Made by a program: the position numbers and the translations under genes. 64,000 bases of DNA, taken from the NCBI RefSeq assembly GCF_051390635.1, contig NZ_JBPODT010000004.1, forward strand, positions 496,001-560,000. The letters are read 5' to 3'. The stretch is from Microbaculum sp051390635 (GTDB lineage: Bacteria > Pseudomonadota > Alphaproteobacteria > Rhizobiales > Tepidamorphaceae). The notes below the pieces were generated by a model that searched no databases, had not been told where the DNA came from, and saw only the letters and a list, made by a program, of their open reading frames with translations. Each line of letters begins with the position of its first letter. The stretch's first letter is position 1. Shown piece after piece: positions 47,226 to 57,000 of the stretch.

Positions 47226-48293
47226 ATGGCCAAGATCACGCTGAAGGGGCTGCGCCACAGCTATCTCGCCAATCCGGCGAGCGAGGCGGACTGGGCGCTC
47301 AAGCGCCTCGACGTCGACTGGCAGGACGGCGGCGCCTACGCCCTTCTCGGGCCGTCGGGGTGCGGCAAGACGACGTTGCTCAACATCATCTCGGGACTGT
47401 TGCAGCCGACCGAGGGCCAGGTGCTGTTCGACGGCGCCGACGTGACCGCGCTGCCGCCGGACAAGCGCCACATCGCCCAGGTGTTCCAGTTCCCGGTCGT
47501 CTACGACACCATGAGCGTCTACGACAATCTGGCCTTTCCCCTGCGCAACCGCGGCGTCGCGGAAGCCGACGTCGATGCCCGCGTGCGCGAGATCGCCGGC
47601 ATGCTCGACCTGACCGACACGCTGGACAGGCGCGCGGCGGGCCTGACCGCGGACGGCAAGCAGAAGATCTCGCTGGGGCGCGGGCTGGTGCGCTCCGACG
47701 TCAACGTCATCATGTTCGACGAGCCGCTGACGGTGATCGATCCGCATCTGAAGTGGCAGCTGCGCTCCAAGCTCAAGGAGCTGCACCAGCGGGTGCGGGT
47801 GACGATGATCTACGTCACCCACGACCAGACCGAGGCGCTGACCTTCGCCGACCAGGTGGTGGTGATGAACGAGGGCGAGGTGGTGCAGATCGGGGCGCCG
47901 CAGGACCTGTTCGAGCGGCCGCGCCACACCTTCGTCGGCCATTTCATCGGCTCGCCGGGCATGAACGTGCTGCCCTGCGAGGTCAGGGACGGCACGGCCT
48001 TCCTCGACGGGCTGGCGGTGGAGACTAACAACGCGCGGGCCTGGACGGGCGGCGCGGGGCGGCTGGAACTCGGCGTCCGCCCGGAATTCGTCAGCCTTTC
48101 CGACAGCGGCATTCCGGTGCGGATCACCAAGGTCAGCGACGCCGGCCGCTACCGCATCGTCGACACCGTGCACGCCGACACGAAGATCAAGCTGCTGATC
48201 GGCGAGGGCGTCGAGGTTCCCGGCGAGGCGGCGCATCTGCGTTTCGACCCCGCGCACACGCAGGTCTACGCCGACGGCTGGATCGTGGAATGA
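47226..48293 (+). CDS. glpT: glycerol ABC transporter ATP-binding protein 2
   Basis: The 355-residue ATPase has Walker A LLGPSGCGKTTL, Q-loop VFQFPVVYDTMSVYDNL, Walker B VNVIMFDEPLTVID, an intact H-loop VTHDQTEALTF and a TOBE-like C-terminus. The signature position reads GLTADGKQKISLGRGLV, so the LSGGQ motif is lost (LTADG), and the D-loop is TVID. It pairs with GlpS, which keeps LSGGQ. It follows glpS by 15 bp. This GlpT is the rhizobial ABC subunit and is unrelated to the glycerol-3-phosphate antiporter of the same name. Confidence 0.92.
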   Translation: MAKITLKGLRHSYLANPASEADWALKRLDVDWQDGGAYALLGPSGCGKTTLLNIISGLLQPTEGQVLFDGADVTALPPDKRHIAQVFQFPVVYDTMSVYDNLAFPLRNRGVAEADVDARVREIAGMLDLTDTLDRRAAGLTADGKQKISLGRGLVRSDVNVIMFDEPLTVIDPHLKWQLRSKLKELHQRVRVTMIYVTHDQTEALTFADQVVVMNEGEVVQIGAPQDLFERPRHTFVGHFIGSPGMNVLPCEVRDGTAFLDGLAVETNNARAWTGGAGRLELGVRPEFVSLSDSGIPVRITKVSDAGRYRIVDTVHADTKIKLLIGEGVEVPGEAAHLRFDPAHTQVYADGWIVE

Positions 48294-48303
48294 GGCTGGA
48301 GCG

Positions 48304-49166
48304 ATGAACAAGACCGAGAACCAGAAGGCGTGGCTGTTCGTGCTGCCGGTGGTGGCGCTGGTCGCCTTCAACGCCATCATCCCGCTGATGACGGTGGTCA
48401 ACTACTCGGTGCAGGAGACCTTCGGCGACAACACCTTCTTCTGGTCGGGCATCATCTGGTTCGAGCAGGTGCTGACGTCCGAGCGCTTCCACGACGCGCT
48501 GGGCCGGCAGATGCTGTTCACCTTCCTGATCCTGGTGATCGAGGTGCCGCTGGGCGTGGCGATCGCGCTGGCGATGCCGCGCAAGGGGCCGTGGGTTTCG
48601 GTCTGCCTGGTGCTGATGGCGCTGCCGCTGCTGATCCCGTGGAACGTGGTCGGGGCGATCTGGAACATCTTCGCGCTGCCCGACATCGGCCTGCTCGGCC
48701 GCATGCTCAACGGCATGGGCTTCGACTACAACTACACCCGCCAGCCCCTTTCGGCCTGGTTCACGCTGATCCTGATGGACGTGTGGCACTGGACGTCGCT
48801 GGTGGTGCTGCTCACCTATGCCGGCCTCGTCTCCATTCCCGACGCCTACTATCAGGCCGCCAAGATCGACGGCGCGCGCGGCTGGGCGATCCTGCGCTAC
48901 ATCCAGCTGCCGAAGCTGAAGCGGGTGCTGACCATCGCGATCCTGCTGCGCTTCATGGATTCCTTCAACATCTACACCGAGCCGTTCGTGCTGACCGGCG
49001 GCGGGCCGGGCAACGCGACGACGCTGCTGTCGATCGACCTCGTCAAGATCGCACTCGGCCAGTTCGACCTCGGACCGGCCGCGGCGATGTCGCTGGTCTA
49101 CTTCCTGATCATCCTGCTTCTGAGCTGGGTGTTCTACACGCTGATGATGAGAAATGAGGCGCAGCA

Positions 49167-49170
<4 letters not shown>
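48304..49170 (+). CDS. glpP: glycerol ABC transporter permease 1
   Basis: The 288-residue inner-membrane protein has about six transmembrane segments (WLFVLPVVALVAFNAIIPLM; LLSWVFYTLMM at the end) and the permease EAA-loop region YQAAKIDGARGWAILRYIQL. It is of the MalF/UgpA type. It is followed by glpQ with a 4-nt overlap (ATGA). The short GATTLLS-like and GGPGNATTLLSIDLV segments are typical of sugar/glycerol permeases. Confidence 0.92.
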
Positions 49171-49967
<797 letters not shown>

Positions 49968-49980
49968 CCGGGAGGCGACG

Positions 49981-50262
49981 ATGGGCCTGAGCTGGATGGC
50001 GTGGACGTGGCCGACGGCGGCGTTCTTCGGCTTCGTCGCGCTGTGCCTGGTGACGATGACGGTGTGGGAGCTGAAATCGCCGGGCGGGGCGCCGCGCCAC
50101 GGCATTCTCGGCCTCGATACCACCCGCGGCGACCGGCTGTTCATCTCGCTGCTCGGCTCGGCCTTCATCTTCCTGGCCTGGCTCGGGCTGATGGGGCCGC
50201 CGCTGTGGGCGCCGCTCGGCATCGCCATCGTCTGGGCGGTCCTGGTGTTCCGCTACGTCTGA
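49981..50262 (+). CDS. glpU: small membrane protein of the glycerol transporter operon (DUF2160 type)
   Basis: This 93-residue protein has two or three hydrophobic segments (PTAAFFGFVALCLVTMTVW; FISLLGSAFIFLAWLGLMG; LGIAIVWAVLVFRYV) around a short polar loop with GILGLDTTRGDRLF. It lies 13 bp after glpQ as the last gene of the operon, the position of GlpU in Rhizobium. Its role is unknown; it may help assemble or regulate the transporter. Confidence 0.85.
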   Translation: MGLSWMAWTWPTAAFFGFVALCLVTMTVWELKSPGGAPRHGILGLDTTRGDRLFISLLGSAFIFLAWLGLMGPPLWAPLGIAIVWAVLVFRYV

Positions 50263-50382
50263 ACGTGAACCCGTGACCGTTCCGGCCCGGGACGCCCGAT
50301 AGTACGCCGGCGGTGTTGCCGTGAACCCGGCCCGGCGCTAGCCTCTAGCTCATCGGCTCCCAAGAGCGGAACAGGATGTCCC

Positions 50383-52680
50383 ATGAAATTCGGTATTGGC
50401 GCCTCGCTGCGACGCAAGGAAGATTCCGCGTTCATCACCGGACAGGGCAGCTATCTGGCCGACAGGGTTCCCGACGGCAGCGCCTGGGCGCAGCTGGTGC
50501 GAAGCCCGATCGGCCATGCGCGTTTCCGGATCGAGAACCTCGACGACGTCAAGGCCATGCCCGGCGTCGATGCCGTGCTGACCGCCGACGACGTCGCCCA
50601 CCTCAATCCCAGCCCCTGCGTCGGCCAGGCGCCGAACTCCGACGGCTCCAAGCTCGAGGTGCCGCCGTTCCCGATCCTGGCGACCGACACGGTGCGCTAT
50701 GTCGGCGACGCGGTGGCGATGGTCGTCGCGCGCACGCCGGCCGAGGCGCGGGACGCCGCCGAGGCGCTGATGGTCGACTACGAGGAGCTGCCGGCCGTGG
50801 CCGACATGGCCGCGGCGCTGCAGGACGGCGCGCCGCAGATCTGGCCGACGCGCAGGAACAACATCGCCTACGACGCCCATGTCGGCGACAAGGACGCGAC
50901 CGACGCGGCCTTCGCCAAAGCGGACAGGATCGTCACGCTGGAACTGGTCAACAACCGGCTCGTCACCAACTACATGGAGCCGCGCGGGGCGATCGGCAGC
51001 TACGATCCGCAGAGCGAGCGCTACACCCTGATCTGCGGCTCGCAGGGCGTCGGCCTGGTCAAGACCGTCCTGGCCGGGATGATCTTCAAGGCCGACAAGG
51101 ACAAGTTCCACATCATCACGCCGGATACCGGCGGCGGCTTCGGCACCAAGCTGTTCGTCTACCGGGAATATCCGCTGGTGCTGGTGGCCGCCGAGATGAT
51201 CGGCCGGCCGGTGACCTGGATCAGCGACCGCAGCGAGCATTTCCTCGCCGACAGCCACGGCCGCGACAATCTCACCAGGGCGGAGCTGGCGCTCGACGCC
51301 AAGGGCCGGTTTCTCGGCCTGCGGGTCGACACGCTGGCCAACATGGGCGGCTATCTCGCCCAGTTCGGGCCGTTCGTTCCCTATGTCGGCGCGGGCATGA
51401 TCCCAGGCCTCTACCGGTTCAAGGCCGTCCACGGGCGGGTGCGCGGCGTCTACACCAACACGGTGCCGACCGACGCCTATCGCGGCGCGGGCCGGCCGGA
51501 GGCCGCCTACATGATCGAGCGGCTGGTCGACAAGGCGGCGCGCGAGCTCGGCATCAAGCCGGACGCGCTGCGCCGCAAGAACTTCGTCACGCCCTCGGCG
51601 ATGCCCTGGAAGACGCCGACCGGAAAGGTCTACGATTCCGGCGAGTTCGACGGCCACCTGCGCCAGGCGATGGACCGGGCCGACTGGACGGGCTTCAACG
51701 CCCGCCTGCGGACGAGCCGGAAGGCCGGCAAGCTGCGCGGCATCGGCCTTGCCACCTATATCGAGGCGTGCTCAGGCGGCGCGGCGGAAACCGCGCGCGT
51801 CGCGCTCAACGGGGACGGCGGCGTCACGGTCTTCGTCGGCACCCAGTCGACGGGCCAGGGCCACGTCACCGCCTATGCCCAGATCGTCGCCGAACGCCTC
51901 GGCCTCGATCCGCAGAACATCTCCGTGGTGCAGGGCGACTCGGACGCCTACGAGCACGGCTCGTTCACCGGCGGATCGCGGTCGATCCCGGTTGGCGGCG
52001 CGGCGGTCTCGGTGGCGGCCGTCAATCTCGGCGAGCGGATCAAGGCGAAGGCGGCCGACATGCTGGAAAGCGCGGTCGGCGACCTGGAATTCCTCGACGG
52101 CACGGTCCGCATCGCCGGCACCGACCGGGCGGTGGGCTTCGCCGAGGTCGCCGAAAAGGCGGCGGCGGACGGCGACAACATGAAGGAGACAGACAGCTGG
52201 GCACCGCCGGAGGCGACCTATCCGAACGGCAGCCATGTGGTCGAGGTCGAGGTCGATCCGGATACCGGCCATATCGACATCGTCTCCTACACGGTGGTCG
52301 ACGATTTCGGCGTGCTGCTCAACCCGATGCTGCTCGCCGGCCAGGTGCATGGCGGCATCGCCCAGGGGATCGGCCAGGCGATGCTGGAGCGCACGGTCTT
52401 CGACGAGAGCGGCCAGCTGTTGTCGGCGACCCTGCAGGACTATGCCCTGCCGCGCGCCGACGTGATCCCGGACATCGGCTTCGAAACCCGCAACGTACCG
52501 TGCAAGACCAACCTTCTGGGCATGAAGGGCGCGGGCGAGGCGGGCGCCATCGGCGCCTGCCCGGCGGTGGTCAACGCCGTCGTCGACGCGCTGCACCGCG
52601 CCGCCGGCATCGTCCACATCGACATGCCGATGACGCCGGAACGGGTCTGGCGGGCGCTCAAGGCGGCGCAGGCGGCATAG
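50383..52680 (+). CDS. xanthine dehydrogenase family molybdopterin-binding subunit (CoxL-like), orphan
   Basis: The 765-residue protein is the large molybdenum-cofactor subunit of a hydroxylase. It has LRRKEDSAFITGQGSYLAD, VRYVGDAVAMVVARTPAEAR, PDTGGGFGTKLF, TDAYRGAGRPEAAYMIERL, GTQSTGQGHVTAYAQIVAE and the catalytic Glu in MKGAGEAGAIG. The AYRGAGR loop places it among form-II CO-dehydrogenase-like hydroxylases rather than true CO dehydrogenase (AYRCSFR). No FAD or iron-sulphur subunit gene lies nearby, so it would need partners from elsewhere. The substrate is unknown. Start ATG 50383. Confidence 0.88.
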   Translation: MKFGIGASLRRKEDSAFITGQGSYLADRVPDGSAWAQLVRSPIGHARFRIENLDDVKAMPGVDAVLTADDVAHLNPSPCVGQAPNSDGSKLEVPPFPILATDTVRYVGDAVAMVVARTPAEARDAAEALMVDYEELPAVADMAAALQDGAPQIWPTRRNNIAYDAHVGDKDATDAAFAKADRIVTLELVNNRLVTNYMEPRGAIGSYDPQSERYTLICGSQGVGLVKTVLAGMIFKADKDKFHIITPDTGGGFGTKLFVYREYPLVLVAAEMIGRPVTWISDRSEHFLADSHGRDNLTRAELALDAKGRFLGLRVDTLANMGGYLAQFGPFVPYVGAGMIPGLYRFKAVHGRVRGVYTNTVPTDAYRGAGRPEAAYMIERLVDKAARELGIKPDALRRKNFVTPSAMPWKTPTGKVYDSGEFDGHLRQAMDRADWTGFNARLRTSRKAGKLRGIGLATYIEACSGGAAETARVALNGDGGVTVFVGTQSTGQGHVTAYAQIVAERLGLDPQNISVVQGDSDAYEHGSFTGGSRSIPVGGAAVSVAAVNLGERIKAKAADMLESAVGDLEFLDGTVRIAGTDRAVGFAEVAEKAAADGDNMKETDSWAPPEATYPNGSHVVEVEVDPDTGHIDIVSYTVVDDFGVLLNPMLLAGQVHGGIAQGIGQAMLERTVFDESGQLLSATLQDYALPRADVIPDIGFETRNVPCKTNLLGMKGAGEAGAIGACPAVVNAVVDALHRAAGIVHIDMPMTPERVWRALKAAQAA

Positions 52681-52725
52681 GGACGCGCGCCTGCTTCAAG
52701 GGGGGACTATGTGGCGCGACCGTCT

Positions 52726-52937
52726 GGGCCCTGGATCAAGTCCAGGGCACGCGCCTCGTCGTGCCGGGGGCGCCATGCCACAGGATAGGCCTCGTGCGGT
52801 TCGCGTAGAGGGCGAATTCCGTGGCGAAGGTGGCGTGATACGGCCCGAGATTGCCGGGTCAGGCCCGGCAATGACGTAGGAGGGTGGGCTAAAGTCTCGC
52901 CCCCTTTGCGCGTCATGCCCGGACTTGATCCGGGCAT
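52726..52937. repeat. palindromic repeat cluster after the CoxL-like gene
   Basis: The 316-bp gap 52681-52996 has no recognisable gene but three palindromes: a copy of the 18.1-kb repeat core at 52726-52753, ATTGCCGGG-N5-CCCGGCAAT at 52850-52872 (same family as 60941-60963) and ATGCCCGGA-CTTGA-TCCGGGCAT at 52915-52937. Confidence 0.8.
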
Positions 52938-52996
52938 CTCCGTGCCACGCGACCAGCCGCATGTCCCGGACGCGATCCGGAACCCATGCCGTTCGT

Positions 52997-53968
52997 CTAA
53001 AGCGAAAATTCCGCGACCATCGGCGCGTGCAGCGATTCCGGCGGTTGCGCGATGCGGCCGTAGGCGACGAGTTCGTCCTCCAGCATCTCGTTGTGGATCC
53101 GGACCTCTTCGAGATGGCCGAACAGGGCGCGGCTGGCCAGGATGTGGTCGAGGACCTGCGGCCGGCCGTGATGGAGCACGGTGAAGCGGCGGTCGGCGGC
53201 AAGCCCGCGCTCCACCGGCGTCAGCACCCGGCTCGCCAGGCGGCCCGAGCCGGTATCGTCCTCCGCCGCGCAGGCGATGCGCAGGGCGGTATCGTGATCC
53301 TCGGCGTTGAAGTCGCCGCAGACCGCGATCAGGGCGTCGGGATCGGTATCGAAGATCCGCTCTATCGCCAGCCGCAACTCGAGCGCCTGTCCGCTGCGTT
53401 TCATGGCCGCCAGGAAGAAGCCCTCGGCCCAGCCGGATATCGATTTCCAGGCGAAGGGGCCGGATTTCTGCCCCGGCACCGCGGCGGCCAGCGGCGCGCG
53501 CAGGTGGAGGTTGAAGACCGTGAGCGGCGCACCGCCCGGCAGCTCCACGACGAGGCGCTGGATCGGCCGGTCCCAGCCGACGGGGAAGGGCGCGGTGTCG
53601 GCCGGCTCGGCGGTGGTGCGGATCCAGGTCGGCGGCGTCACCAGCGACTGCCGGATTTCCTCGCGCTCCAGCACGGGGTAGCGCGAGAGGATCGCCAGAT
53701 TGTGGACGTCGGCCGGCCCCCTGCCCTTGAGCCCGGCGGTGATGTCGAGCGTGTAGTCGGCGTAGGCGGTGCCTTCGACGAGGCGGAACAGGTCGACGGG
53801 CCGGCGCACGCCCGCGACCTTCGTCTTGGCGTTGATCTCCTGCAGGCAGAGGATGTCGGCGCGCAGCCGCTCGAGCTGGGGCCTCAGCACCGCGATGCGC
53901 TCGTCGATCGGGGCGGCATCGTCGTCGTCGCTGCCGAGGTTCTCGATGTTGAAGGTGGCAAGGCGCAT
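52997..53968 (-). CDS. endonuclease/exonuclease/phosphatase family protein
   Basis: The 323-residue protein has the EEP fold: MRLATFNIENLGSDD, the metal-binding Glu in ILCLQEINAKTK, LTVFNLHLRAPL, the Asp/Asn pair in VCGDFNAEDHDTAL and the terminal segment LDHILASRAL. No signal peptide is seen. It may be a DNase, sphingomyelinase-like or inositol phosphatase; the sequence does not tell. It lies 66 bp after dnaE2 in the same orientation. Confidence 0.85.
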   Translation of the reverse strand: MRLATFNIENLGSDDDDAAPIDERIAVLRPQLERLRADILCLQEINAKTKVAGVRRPVDLFRLVEGTAYADYTLDITAGLKGRGPADVHNLAILSRYPVLEREEIRQSLVTPPTWIRTTAEPADTAPFPVGWDRPIQRLVVELPGGAPLTVFNLHLRAPLAAAVPGQKSGPFAWKSISGWAEGFFLAAMKRSGQALELRLAIERIFDTDPDALIAVCGDFNAEDHDTALRIACAAEDDTGSGRLASRVLTPVERGLAADRRFTVLHHGRPQVLDHILASRALFGHLEEVRIHNEMLEDELVAYGRIAQPPESLHAPMVAEFSL

Positions 53969-54034
53969 GCGAGCGGTCCGTCTTTGTGGCGGCTGGCAGC
54001 GTAGCCCGAGTTGGCGACGGATTGAATCTCGGCT

Positions 54035-57000
54035 TCAGTGGAAATTGCGTCCCTTAGGCAGGACGGCGTGGGTCGCCCGGGCGAGTTTCTCCAGGTCGCC
54101 GCCAAGCTCGGGCGCGTCGGCGAGCAGCCGGCCGAGGCGGGAGCGGCGGGCGACCTTCTCGTGGATGTCGGGAACCGGCCGGCGCACCTCGTCGCAGCGG
54201 GCGAGCGCCTCCAGGTCGGTGCCGTCGTCGCCGAGGGTGGCGAGCAGCGGCGTCAGGTCGTCGATGCGCTCGGCGACCAGGTGGATGACGTTCTGCTCGT
54301 TCTGCAGGCGCCCGGTGGCGGCGATCAGGCGGGCGCCGATCACCTGCGCGCGGAAGCGCTCGAACACTTTCGGCCAGACGATGACGTTGGCGACCGCCGT
54401 CTCGTCCTCCAGCGTCATGAAGATGACACCCCTGGCCGAGCCCGGCCGCTGGCGCACCAGCACGAGGCCGGCGACCGTCAGCCGCCGGCCCGGCCGCGTC
54501 GTCCGCAGGGTCTCGTGGCGCACCGCGCCGAGGCGGGTAAGCGGCGCGCGCAGGAAGCTCGCCGGGTGGGCCTTCAGGGAGAGCTTGAGGAAGCGGTAGT
54601 CGTTGACCACCTGTTCGCCGAGCGGCATCGGCGGCAGGTCGACATCCGGCTCGCGGCGCAGGTCCGCGTGATCGGCCGCCTCGAACAGCGGCAGGCGCCC
54701 GGTCTTCCCGCTGGCGGCCGGGCCCCTGTCGAGGCCGCGCGCCGCCCACAGCGCGGCGCGCCGGTCGAGGCCGATCGAGCGGAAGGCGTCGGCGTCGGCG
54801 AGCCGTTCGATCGTCCTGGCCGGCAGGCCGGTCCTGAGCCACAGGTCGCGCAGCGAATCGTAGCCCGCGCCGCGCTTCTCCTCGATCAGCCGCGCCTCCT
54901 CCTCGCCGATCCCCTTTATCTGCCGCAGGCCGAGCCGGATCGCGTGGTCCGACCAGATATCGGCGCGCATGTCGGCGTGCAGGGGGTGGAGACGCGCCGC
55001 GGCGGAGCGGGCGTGGCCATGCGTTGCGAAGCCGGGACTTGCGGTCCCGCCTTCGCGACCCCCCTCCCCGTCCCTCCCCCGCAAGGGGGGAGGGGGTTCC
55101 GCGTCGCCGATGGTGGCGGGCATCTCACTCATGCCCTGACCAGCAGCGTCCGTCGGGGATGCAATTTCGGGATCGCCGGGCGGCATATGCCGCTCTCCCC
55201 CCTTGCGGGGGAGAGCTGGAGAGGGGGGTAGGCGCAGAGCCTCGGCGAGCCGGTGCAGTGTGCCGTCTAGGTTCTCCAGAACCTCGTTGTTCCAGAAGCG
55301 GAGTACCCGGTATCCGCGCGATTGGAACCAGGCGTCGCGGGTCGCATCGGCGGCGGCATGGCCGGCTTCACCGTGCTGGCCACCATCGAGTTCGATGACG
55401 AGGCGGCGGTCATGGCAGACGAAATCCGCGATGAAGTGTCCCATCGGAACCTGCCGGCGAAACGAATATCCCTGAAACCGGTTGGCCCGGAGAACCGACC
55501 AGAGCCGCCGCTCCGCGTCGGTCATGTCGCGCCGGAGCGCCCTGGATTTTTCGCGCAGGCCCTTGGAGACCGGCGCGTGCGCGGCGGGGCGGGCGTGGCC
55601 ATGCGCTGCGAAGCCGGGACTTGCGGTCCCGCCTTCGCCACCCCCCTCCCCGTCCCTCCCCCGCAAGGGGGGAGGGGGGCGATCGCCGCGCCGGTCCCCG
55701 GAAGCACGGCTTTCTGTGCGAGACGGTAGCTCCTCGAATGGCGGTGTTCGTATAGAGGGCTGCGGCATGGGGCCCTCTCCCCCCTTGCGGGGGAGAGATG
55801 GAGAGGGGGGTGGCGGGACGGGATGCTCGTCCGGCGCGTCCGGGCCCTCGGGTTCCAGCGTGTTGTCCCAGCCGGACAGGTTGATGTCGACGGGGTGGAC
55901 GCGGACGCCGTGCTCGATGGCGTCGCGGACGATCTGGGCCGGGGCATAGAAGCCCATCGGCTGGCTGTTGAGCAGCGCGGCGGCGAAGACATCGGGGTAG
56001 TGGCACTTGAGCCAGGCCGAGGCGTAGACCAGCAGGGCGAAGCTCGCCGCGTGGCTTTCCGGGAAGCCGTATTCGCCGAAGCCCTCGATCTGGCGGAAGC
56101 AGCGCTCGGCGAAGTCGCGGTCGTAGCCGCGCCGGACCATGCCCTCGACCATCTTGGCCTGGAACGTGCCGATGGTGCCGACACGGCGGAAGGTGGCCAT
56201 GGCGCGGCGCAGGCGGTCGGCCTCCGATGGGGTGAAGCCGGCGGCGACGATGGCGATGCGCATCGCCTGCTCCTGGAACAGGGGGACGCCGAGCGTCTTG
56301 CCGAGCACCTTTTCCAGTTCGTCGGGCGGGCCGTGCTCGGGCGAGGGGGCGGGGAACGCGACAGGCTCGAGGCCCTGGCGGCGGCGCAGATAGGGGTGCA
56401 CCATGTCGCCCTGGATCGGGCCCGGCCGGACGATCGCGACCTCGATGACGAGATCGTAGAAATTCGCCGGCTTCAGCCGCGGCAGCATGGTCATCTGGGC
56501 GCGGCTCTCGACCTGGAAGACGCCGATGGAATCGGCCCGCTGCAGCATGCGGTAGACGGCGGGGTCCTCGGCGGGGATGGTGGCGAGCGTCAGGTCGCGG
56601 TCGTAGTGGCGCCTAAGCATGTCGAAGGCCTTGCGCACGCAGGTCAGCATGCCCAGGCCCAGCACGTCGATCTTCAGGATGCCCAGCGCGTCGAGATCGT
56701 CCTTGTCCCATTCGACGACGGTGCGGTCCTCCATCGCCGCGTTCTGGATCGGCACGGTCTCGTCGAGCCGGTCCCTGGTGATGACGAAGCCGCCGACATG
56801 CTGGGAGAGATGGCGGGGAAAGCCGACGATCTCGCGCGACAGCGCCAGCATCTTCGCCAGCGAGGCATCGGCGGGATCGAGGCCGCGGCGGCGCACGTCC
56901 GTTTCGGTGATCGCGGAATCCGACCAGCCCCAGATGGCGCCGGCGAGCCCGCCGACGGCATCCTCCGACAGGCCGAAGGCCTTGCCGACCTCGCGCACGG

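Noticed and set aside
50376..52808. 810-codon frame overlapping the CoxL-like gene
   Set aside because: Gly/Arg-rich out-of-frame shadow; the neighbouring frame has all molybdenum hydroxylase motifs.
54999..55811. Intein in DnaE2
   Set aside because: No Cys/Ser at the upstream junction and no His-Asn/Cys end; the ends are palindromic repeats, and the insertion is not at a catalytic motif.
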